Assembly (NCBI GenBank): GCA_018814635.1
Contig: JAHIYV010000091.1
Location: forward strand, 1-6,123
From: Patescibacteria group bacterium
Lineage (GTDB): Bacteria > Patescibacteriota > Minisyncoccia > Phycocordibacterales > JAGLOS01
DNA length: 6,123 bases
Direction of reading: 5' to 3'
Below, piece after piece: positions 1-5,102 of the stretch. The position numbers and the translations under genes were made by a program. How positions within the stretch are numbered: position 1 is the first letter of the stretch; each line of letters begins with the position of its first letter. Under the pieces are notes generated by a model, which ran no database searches, was not told where the DNA came from, and was given only the letters and a program-made list of their open reading frames with translations.

Positions 1-72
1 AACATTGCATCCTTCTTTAAAAAACACCAAACCAACACTCTTGACTTCGGCACTTTTGTTAAAAATACATAA
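1..72 (+). CDS. Possible 3' end of a rightward gene cut by the window edge
   Basis: Reading frame 1 is open from the first base for 23 codons and stops at TAA (70-72). The tail contains NIASFF, then KKHQ, then LDFGTF, which reads like ordinary protein. A rightward gene ending here would face the minus-strand block tail to tail, and the bidirectional terminator at 242-283 would suit both. The support is weak: 23 codons can be open by chance, frame 2 is also open to position 82, and an inverted repeat covers part of the same bases. No family is recognised. Sequence to the left of the window is needed to settle it. Confidence 0.22.
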   Translation, partial: NIASFFKKHQTNTLDFGTFVKNT

Positions 73-147
73 AAAGGATTAAATAATGGCTTAAACACAG
101 GCATGAACTTTTAAAATAGGTGTCCCATTACGGAAGTCAAGTTGGTT
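30..147 (+). other. Long-range inverted repeat, possible structured RNA
   Basis: Bases 30-36 (AACCAAC) are complementary to 141-147 (GTTGGTT), and bases 41-48 (TTGACTTC) are complementary to 133-140 (GAAGTCAA). Together they make a 15-bp helix with one 4-nt bulge (37-40), closing a loop of 84 nt. Smaller possible helices nearby are 119-123 with 195-199, 174-178 with 189-193, and 197-200 with 205-208; some exclude each other. I recognise no tRNA, tmRNA, RNase P, SRP or 6S signature. The strand is uncertain because the helix could form in either transcript. A structured RNA is an inference. Confidence 0.3.
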
Positions 148-241
148 CAGTAATCTTATATACGAACTCCTACGCATTGAAGGTTAGAAATGCTACACCC
201 TTTAGGGTACGAGAACGAGACAAAATAAAAAACATTACAAC

Positions 242-283
242 CAACAAAAAACACCTTTCTCAACAGAAAGGTGTTTTTTGTTG
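242..283. terminator. Bidirectional intrinsic terminator, perfect 19-bp stem
   Basis: Bases 242-260 and 265-283 are perfect reverse complements around a 4-nt CAAC loop. The inner nine pairs (CACCTTTCT with AGAAAGGTG) form the stem core. They are flanked by six A on one side and six T on the other, so a transcript from either direction meets a hairpin followed by a U tract. This is the only strong terminator seen in the window. It would end any rightward transcript from the left edge, and also leftward transcription from the promoter at 418-426 or read-through from the minus-strand gene block ending at 557. Confidence 0.88.
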
Positions 284-303
284 TTCCTAAAAAATTTTCT
301 AAA

Positions 304-325
304 AACTACTTTACAACTACTTTAC
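304..325. repeat. Perfect 11-bp tandem repeat, two copies
   Basis: The unit AACTACTTTAC occurs at 304-314 and again at 315-325 without a mismatch or gap. The base after the second copy breaks the pattern. It lies 21 nt from the bidirectional terminator, in non-coding DNA. Its role is unknown; it could be a protein-binding direct repeat or simple slippage. Confidence 0.7.
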
Positions 326-556
326 CCTGTGTAAATAAAGGGACCCCACACAAAAGTGTGTCTGATATAGTAAAATAGAATTATTAAAAGCGAGTAATAA
401 ATAAAAACTCTACCCTAATTATACCACTGTTTTACCTAGTTTAAGGACTAAAATGTTCGTTTCCAACCCAGAAAAAAGTTGACACGCCAAAGAGTTTTTA
501 GACAGCCTGCAAGGTTAAATCTTGGATTATTTACATTTTACAGACCCTTAATTTTT
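326..556. other. Non-coding spacer, no gene seen
   Basis: Apart from the leftward promoter-like site at 418-426, little can be named here. There is a small hairpin at 347-360 (CACAC, AAAA loop, GTGTG). A TTGACA box at 479-484 on the plus strand has no -10 box at a workable distance. In both strands the open frames are short, the longest noticed being about a dozen codons. No terminator lies directly behind the gene that ends at 557. Confidence 0.6.
418..426 (-). promoter_or_regulatory. Extended -10 promoter firing leftward
   Basis: On the minus strand these bases read TGGTATAAT, a perfect TATAAT preceded by the TGn extension. There is no good -35 box at 16-18 nt, which extended -10 promoters can do without. 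Transcription would start near 411 and run into the terminator at 283-242 with no gene between. The product would be an RNA of roughly 170 nt. The same nine bases occur upstream of hisS. Confidence 0.45.
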
Positions 557-1294
557 TCATTGGACAGGTCTATCATAAGCAAACGACGCTAGAAGCTTAT
601 TATAAAAATCAATATAATTTTGTGAATCTTTGTTTTTTTTCAAATATCTAACTGATACAAGATAAGCCTTATCGCCAGCCTCAAACACGGTGTCATGAAA
701 TACCCCTATTTCTTTTTTAAAGATTTGGGGGTCAGGGTCAATTAAGACTTCTACTTCCGATAAAAATTGAGTGGCTGGAATTTGAGCCGGTCCAACCACC
801 GTTTCTTTTTCGGTGTATGTTGCAGTATGTGCTGTGTTAGTACTCGTAGCTTGTGAAAAAGCATTAAGATTCGCGCGAAGAGTAACAATATAACCAGCAT
901 AGGTTAAATAATTTTCTAGGTTTGATACTTCAATTATCGTATAAGCCGCTGTTTGATTTGTGTTTAGGTTGCCTCTTAGTATAAGCGTGTCATTGGCTGT
1001 TAGTTGTATATCTTGCATTGTTTTAACCCCTTGTTTTGTTAATTCATTGGGAATACTACCTTCTACAACAAGTTTTGTTTGCGCATCAGGGGTAAATTCA
1101 AAAGAATAACCGCTCACTTCATTTGTATATTTTTCAGGAACAGGGTGTGTGCTCAGAATAAACAAAAACATAGAAATTACTACAATCATAGCAACAATAA
1201 TTAAATTTTTTTTATTATTCAGCCCTTTAGCAGAAATCACACCCTTTGATTCTTCTTCGTTGTTGTTATTTTTATTTTCTTCTGTAATATCCAT
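557..1294 (-). CDS. Membrane-anchored, probably exported protein of unknown function
   Basis: Counting from the ATG at 1294, the protein has 245 residues. A short cytoplasmic head rich in Asn and Glu (about residues 5-16) and a Lys pair (28-29) precede one hydrophobic segment (about 31-47). This is a classic N-in signal anchor; there is no lipobox cysteine. The remaining 195 or so residues are polar and probably outside the membrane. The GYSFEF motif (62-67) just after the anchor and the closing FYNKLLASFAY (about 230-240) resemble small PsbP/Mog1-like exported domains, but that is a weak inference. A GTG at 1306 would add four residues and overlap the receiver gene's stop; the ATG, 5 nt after that stop, seems more likely. 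The close spacing implies co-transcription with the receivers. It ends with TGA, while the other complete genes end with TAA. Confidence 0.82.
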   Translation of the reverse strand: MDITEENKNNNNEEESKGVISAKGLNNKKNLIIVAMIVVISMFLFILSTHPVPEKYTNEVSGYSFEFTPDAQTKLVVEGSIPNELTKQGVKTMQDIQLTANDTLILRGNLNTNQTAAYTIIEVSNLENYLTYAGYIVTLRANLNAFSQATSTNTAHTATYTEKETVVGPAQIPATQFLSEVEVLIDPDPQIFKKEIGVFHDTVFEAGDKAYLVSVRYLKKNKDSQNYIDFYNKLLASFAYDRPVQ

Positions 1295-1299
1295 AGTTT

Positions 1300-1692
1300 T
1301 TACCACTGCATACGCAATCTACCCATTTCTTTAATCTTATTTACAATTTCTTCAAGACTAAAATTAGCCTTAATAAGATATTCAATAGCGCCTTTTTCAG
1401 CCCCTTCCGCTATATTTTCTTTGCCACTCAAATTAGACACAATAATAACCGGAATACTACGACCATAATCATCTTCTCGCAACCTTCGTAAAACCTCCAT
1501 TCCTCCCATTTTTGGCATTAATAAATCAAGCACAATAAGATCAGGCCGTTTTTGTAAAGCCAGAGTAAGCCCCTCATCCCCATCAACAGCTTCAATAGTA
1601 TTGAAACCTTCTATTTGCAACTTCTCTGACATAAGCTCTCTCAGTAACCCTTCATCTTCCACAATTAAAATTGTTCTTTTTTTTTCTATCAT
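1300..1692 (-). CDS. Stand-alone response regulator receiver protein (CheY-like)
   Basis: The 130-residue protein is a single receiver (REC) domain with no DNA-binding or enzymatic output. It keeps the acidic pair E12-D13 that binds Mg2+, the phospho-acceptor D56 in LIVLDLLMP, the switch Ser/Thr at S86, and the lysine K108. The lysine is followed by Ala-Asn (KAN) instead of the usual proline. By family knowledge it would accept phosphate from a histidine kinase and signal through protein-protein contacts in the cytoplasm. No kinase gene is in the window. It lies 46 nt downstream of a second receiver gene; a TATAAT on the minus strand at 1722-1717 could add a promoter. No Shine-Dalgarno precedes the ATG. 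The short tail after the last helix ends in RMQW. The domain call is firm; partner and output are unknown. Confidence 0.93.
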   Translation of the reverse strand: MIEKKRTILIVEDEGLLRELMSEKLQIEGFNTIEAVDGDEGLTLALQKRPDLIVLDLLMPKMGGMEVLRRLREDDYGRSIPVIIVSNLSGKENIAEGAEKGAIEYLIKANFSLEEIVNKIKEMGRLRMQW

Positions 1693-1738
1693 AATTTATT
1701 AATAATTGTTACCATAATTATACAAATAAAAACTTTAA

Positions 1739-2143
1739 TTACTGGTTATCAGAATCAGGCGCTAATTGATTTTTTTCAAAAAAGCCATTAGCTTTTAAGA
1801 TAATTTCATCAATAGTAAAATTAGACTTGATTAAAAAATCAGCCGCACCGGAGTCCATAGCTCTTTTAATGTGTTGTTGGCTACCAAGATTACTTATTAC
1901 CACAACAGGAATATGTTTATAAGATGGTTTTTGTTTAATTTCTTCAAGAAAATAAAAACCATCTTTCTCGGGCAAAAGAAGGTCTAAAAGAATTAAATCG
2001 GGAGTATTTTTATAAAGCTGGTTCAATCCATCCTCTACGCAGGGCGCAGTATCAACCAGAAACCCTTTATCACGAAACCCTCGCGCGAGTAATTCTCGTA
2101 TAAATAAATCATCCTCAACCAAAAGAATTTTTTTTTGTTTCAT
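1739..2143 (-). CDS. Stand-alone response regulator receiver protein (CheY-like)
   Basis: This 134-residue protein is also one REC domain. Visible key residues are E10, D11 and D12, the phospho-acceptor D54 in LILLDLLLP, S84 in VVISN, and K106. As in the neighbouring receiver, the lysine is not followed by proline (KSN). The two proteins share the pattern LIK-x-NF near the C-terminus but differ widely elsewhere, which fits an old tandem duplication. The last dozen or so residues are polar (ending PDSDNQ) and look disordered. There is no output domain. It lies 82 nt behind hisS, with its own promoter-like sequence in the gap, so it probably starts a transcript that includes the second receiver and the membrane protein. 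No Shine-Dalgarno is visible before the ATG. Confidence 0.93.
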   Translation of the reverse strand: MKQKKILLVEDDLFIRELLARGFRDKGFLVDTAPCVEDGLNQLYKNTPDLILLDLLLPEKDGFYFLEEIKQKPSYKHIPVVVISNLGSQQHIKRAMDSGAADFLIKSNFTIDEIILKANGFFEKNQLAPDSDNQ

Positions 2144-2176
2144 TATATTTTTAGTTTATCTAGTTTAGATTACTTT

Positions 2177-2204
2177 ATTATATGGTTTTATGCAAAATAG
2201 TCCA
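2177..2204 (-). promoter_or_regulatory. Sigma-70-like promoter upstream of the receiver genes
   Basis: On the minus strand a perfect TATAAT (2182-2177) lies 16 nt after TGGACT (2204-2199), which matches the -35 consensus at four of six positions. Transcription would start near 2170 and give a leader of about 27 nt before the ATG at 2143. It lies in the 82-nt gap behind hisS, so the receiver block can be expressed apart from hisS. Confidence 0.45.
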
Positions 2205-2225
2205 GTGCGGGGAATGAAAAATGAA

Positions 2226-3620
2226 TTATTGTTTTAGTCTCCCAAGTATAATTTGTATAATTTCTTCTTTGCTTACAAGTTTTTCTTCTCGGCTAGAAAG
2301 CATTTTTAATTTATATTGCCCACTTCTTATTTCATCTTCCCCAATACAGATACTGAATGGAATATTCGCATTTACCGCAGTTTTTATTTGAGCGGAAATT
2401 TTACGATTTGTAATATCCAATACAATGCCTATATCACGCGCTCGTAAATAGCGCGCTAGTATATTTGCATCTTTTTCATATTTTTCAGCACATACACAAA
2501 TATATAAATTAGTGTCGGAACGCAAATTTACTGGAAGTAATTTATGAGTTGTTAAATAATCTAAAAGTGTAACATCGCCCATACCAAAACCAACCCCCGA
2601 AACTTTTTCAACTCCAAAAATATCTACAAGATTATCATAACGCCCGCCACCAAAGAGAGACCTGTTGTTTTTTTTATTTGTATCATAAACTTCAAAAACT
2701 ATTCCCGTATAATAATCAAAACCGCGCATTATTGTAGAATCATATACTATATTTGTGATATTTAATTCATTCAACATTTGAAATAGTTTCTTCAAATCTT
2801 GCGCTCCTTGATTTGTTTCAAACTCTTTTGGCAAATTATCAATATCTTTATTATTTAGAAAATCAATAAACACAGCAGTTTTTGCGCCTAGAATTTCTTT
2901 GGCTTGCGCCTTAAACTCTTTTTCTGTTATTTTTGCCTTTTTGTCTATCAACTTTGAAAGTGTGTGAGCATGTTCATTCTTTACTTTCAAAAAATCATTT
3001 AGTAAAAAATTGATTAGTTGTCTGCTGTTCACGCGTATTTGAAAATCATTATCTGTTGCTCCAAACGCTCGCAATATATCATACGCAACAGCAATAATTT
3101 CAATATCCGCCGACACAGAATCAATACCAAAAATATCCACATTAAGTTGCCAGTGTTCGCGTATACGACCGCGTTGCGGTCGTTCATAACGAAATAAATT
3201 TGGTATAGAATACCAACGAAGGGGAAACGAAAGTGACTTGCGTCGCCTCGCGACCATGCGCGCAACCGTCGGTGTCATCTCGGGACGAATAGTAACATCT
3301 CGTCCCCCACGATCTGTGAAAGAATAAGTTTGTTCATTAACAATTTCTTCTCCAGTTTTTGCTTTATATAAAGCTGTTTCTTCAAGCAAAGGCGCATCAT
3401 ATTCAACATATCCATATTGTTCTACAACACGAGACAAGGTGTCAAACATATAATTCCGCACTGACATATCCGCAGGATAAAAATCCCTAGTTCCTTTATA
3501 TGGTTCAGTTGAAAGAAAGTGGGGTTGGGTTGCGCCTTTTCCGTCACTCTGCTTCCTCAAGGAACAACCTTTTTGTCCAAGTGATAATTCTTTTTTAAAT
3601 TTTACACTGTCATTTTTCAT
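2226..3620 (-). CDS. hisS: Histidyl-tRNA synthetase
   Basis: The 464-residue protein is a class II aminoacyl-tRNA synthetase that charges tRNA-His with histidine. The catalytic core starts at KGTRDFYP (42-49) with motif 1 through about residue 80. RPEMTPTVARMVA (112-124) follows, then motif 2 as FRYERPQRGRIREHWQ (143-158). The histidine-specific signatures are RGFDYYTG (299-306) and LFGGGRYDNL (322-331), and motif 3 follows at GVGFGMGD (342-349). The anticodon-binding domain spans about 370-464. All core motifs are intact. The first 40 or so residues precede the usual start of the family and are rich in Lys, Gln and Ser. No other ATG lies before residue 52; a TTG at residue 21 is the only alternative noticed. 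It follows map by 79 nt and has its own promoter-like site. Confidence 0.97.
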   Translation of the reverse strand: MKNDSVKFKKELSLGQKGCSLRKQSDGKGATQPHFLSTEPYKGTRDFYPADMSVRNYMFDTLSRVVEQYGYVEYDAPLLEETALYKAKTGEEIVNEQTYSFTDRGGRDVTIRPEMTPTVARMVARRRKSLSFPLRWYSIPNLFRYERPQRGRIREHWQLNVDIFGIDSVSADIEIIAVAYDILRAFGATDNDFQIRVNSRQLINFLLNDFLKVKNEHAHTLSKLIDKKAKITEKEFKAQAKEILGAKTAVFIDFLNNKDIDNLPKEFETNQGAQDLKKLFQMLNELNITNIVYDSTIMRGFDYYTGIVFEVYDTNKKNNRSLFGGGRYDNLVDIFGVEKVSGVGFGMGDVTLLDYLTTHKLLPVNLRSDTNLYICVCAEKYEKDANILARYLRARDIGIVLDITNRKISAQIKTAVNANIPFSICIGEDEIRSGQYKLKMLSSREEKLVSKEEIIQIILGRLKQ

Positions 3621-3681
3621 TTTGATTTTTAATTTTTACATTTCTCTTAATATTTTGCCTTTTTTGTTATTACTCTTTTTT

Positions 3682-3690
3682 ATTATACCA
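3682..3690 (-). promoter_or_regulatory. hisS: Extended -10 promoter upstream of hisS
   Basis: In the 79-nt gap between map and hisS the minus strand reads TGGTATAAT, identical to the site at 418-426. No clear -35 box is present. The predicted start near 3675 gives a leader of about 55 nt, A-rich and without a visible Shine-Dalgarno. No T-box or other recognisable leader structure fits in that space. Confidence 0.5.
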
Positions 3691-3699
3691 GACACTGGA

Positions 3700-4464
3700 T
3701 TATTTTGCTGTTAAAATTAAAGGCTCACCTTTTGTAATAGCAATTGTGTGTTCAAAATGGGCGCTTAATGAATGGTCGCTAGAAACATAAGTGTAGCCGT
3801 TTTTTTGCATTTTTATTTTTGGTGAACCTAATGTAAACATGGGTTCCAAAGCAAGAACCATTCCTTGCGATAAAAGCATTCCAGTATGAGGGCGACCAAA
3901 GTTTTGGACAAAAGGCATTTCGTGAACAGCGTGCCCCACACCATGTCCGCCTAATCCACGCACTACACCATATTTATATGGTTGCGCGCATAATTCAATC
4001 GCGTGCCCTATATCACCAAGCTTATTGCCAGCGCGCGCAACCTGTATTCCCGCACAAATTGCTTCTTGTGTAATTTCTATAAGCTTTTTTACCTTAGAAT
4101 CAATTTGCCCAACAGCAAAGGTTGTTGCTCCATCTGTCACAAGGCCTTTATGCGTTAAACAAAAATCTAAACCAACAATATCCCCTTCTCTAATTATCCT
4201 TTCTCCAGGAATGCCGTGTACAATCTCTTCGTTGATTGAAATACAAACACTTGCCGGAAAAGGATAAGTTGCGCCAAATGGCTGGTAATTCAAAATTGAT
4301 GGTTCATCTCCGCCTTTACGAATAAGTTTTTCTGCCAAACTATCAATCTCTTGTGTAGAAACTCCCGCTTTGACCGCTTCTTTTAATTGTAACATCACCG
4401 CAAAATGCCTTTTACCACCTTCGCGCAAAAGTTTAATTTCTTCTTTTGTTTTTTTAAGAGTCAT
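3700..4464 (-). CDS. map: Methionine aminopeptidase, type I
   Basis: The 254-residue length is typical of bacterial type I enzymes, which remove the initiator Met from new proteins in the cytoplasm. All five metal ligands of the pita-bread fold are visible: D100 (in VGLDF), D111 (TDGA), H174 (GGHGVGH), E207 (ALEPM) and E238 (FEHT). The active-site histidines H83 (VHGIPG) and H181 are present too. There is no N-terminal zinc-finger extension. The ATG at 4464 is 8 nt after the stop of the kinase gene, with no Shine-Dalgarno in between, so translation is probably coupled to the upstream gene. The adk-map order echoes the end of the ribosomal spc operon of many bacteria, but neither secY nor infA is here. 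Confidence 0.97.
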   Translation of the reverse strand: MTLKKTKEEIKLLREGGKRHFAVMLQLKEAVKAGVSTQEIDSLAEKLIRKGGDEPSILNYQPFGATYPFPASVCISINEEIVHGIPGERIIREGDIVGLDFCLTHKGLVTDGATTFAVGQIDSKVKKLIEITQEAICAGIQVARAGNKLGDIGHAIELCAQPYKYGVVRGLGGHGVGHAVHEMPFVQNFGRPHTGMLLSQGMVLALEPMFTLGSPKIKMQKNGYTYVSSDHSLSAHFEHTIAITKGEPLILTAK

Positions 4465-4472
4465 ATTTACAT

Positions 4473-5045
4473 TTATGCGAGTTCTAATTTTTTTAGAATT
4501 TCTTTATGAACTTCTTCGGTGGTATTATCACCATTCACTTCAATAATATTTCCAATTTCTCTAAAAAATTCCACTGCGTGAATAACTTCATCATGATATG
4601 CTTTCAAGCGAATTTTTACTTTTTTATCCGTATCATCTGCGCGATTTTCAAGTGTACTACGTTTAGAAAGTCGTTCTGTTACAATTTCATCTGAGACGAC
4701 AATATAAACCGCTTTATATGGTCGTTTTAACCAAAGCATAACATCATTAAAAAGCTCAGCTTCAGGTTTTTTCCGACATGCTCCTTCATAAATAATTCCT
4801 TGATTTCGCGAAAGGCTTAAAATTGCTTCTTGAAAAAGAAAAGAAGCAAACCAATATGGCATAAGAGCTCCACTTTCAATAATTCCTTTTACTTTTTGTC
4901 CTATGGATGTATTTTGTTTCGCAATCTCCCTTAAGCGAAGCCCTGTAGAAAAAACCTTAAAACCTGTTTCCTTTGCAAGTAATGCGCTTTGAGCGCCCTT
5001 ACCCGAACCGGGCTTTCCTATCATAATAATAGTTTTGTACTTCAT
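4473..5045 (-). CDS. Adenylate kinase-family nucleoside monophosphate kinase, divergent
   Basis: The 190-residue protein has the fold order of adenylate kinase, which moves phosphate from ATP to a nucleoside monophosphate. The P-loop is GKPGSGKG (10-17). R39 in the STGLRLRE segment, R91, R125, R129, the RADD motif (135-138) and R146 match the expected arginines. The lid between R125 and R135 is short and has no zinc-binding cysteines. Several usual family signatures are altered: STGD is STGL, the GFPR box is GACR (88-91), and GKGT is GKGA. Substrate choice may therefore differ from AMP, and I leave the symbol blank. It sits 57 nt behind the PHP gene with a promoter-like site in the gap, and 8 nt ahead of map. 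A second, canonical adk may exist elsewhere in the genome. Confidence 0.85.
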   Translation of the reverse strand: MKYKTIIMIGKPGSGKGAQSALLAKETGFKVFSTGLRLREIAKQNTSIGQKVKGIIESGALMPYWFASFLFQEAILSLSRNQGIIYEGACRKKPEAELFNDVMLWLKRPYKAVYIVVSDEIVTERLSKRSTLENRADDTDKKVKIRLKAYHDEVIHAVEFFREIGNIIEVNGDNTTEEVHKEILKKLELA

Positions 5046-5054
5046 AATTTCTAA

Positions 5055-5063
5055 ATAATACCA
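5055..5063 (-). promoter_or_regulatory. Extended -10-like site just before the kinase gene
   Basis: The minus strand reads TGGTATTAT, one base off the sites at 418-426 and 3682-3690. Transcription would start near 5048, only about 3 nt before the ATG at 5045, so the kinase-map mRNA could be leaderless. No -35 box is seen at the right distance. Confidence 0.38.
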
Positions 5064-5102
5064 AAATAATAAACAAACCGCTACTTTTCAATAATTATAT
5101 TT

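Noticed and set aside
41..71. Rightward promoter with TTGACT as -35
   Set aside because: The only -10 candidates (TACATA at 66-71, ATACAT at 65-70) match poorly or sit at the wrong spacing, and the -35 bases belong to the inverted repeat.
107..187. Open frame on the plus strand reading like protein (contains GVPLRKSSWFSNL, then IYELLRIEG)
   Set aside because: It has no start codon after the TGA at 104-106 and only 26 codons, and it lies across the inverted repeat. It could be the relic of a frameshifted gene tail, but nothing else supports that.
119..199. tRNA-like gene (GGTGT with ACACC closing about 81 nt, and AGTTGGTT like a D-loop)
   Set aside because: The T-arm does not form at the required distance, there is no TTCRA loop, and no convincing anticodon arm was found.
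479..484. Perfect TTGACA -35 box on the plus strand
   Set aside because: No acceptable -10 box lies 16-18 nt downstream, and no rightward gene follows.
557..559. TGA as a recoded glycine, extending the membrane protein
   Set aside because: Read-through would add only nine codons before TAA. No other gene needs TGA as sense, so the standard bacterial code is simpler.
3029..3265. 78-codon open frame on the minus strand inside hisS
   Set aside because: It is out of frame within the conserved HisRS catalytic core and has no ribosome site or family resemblance.
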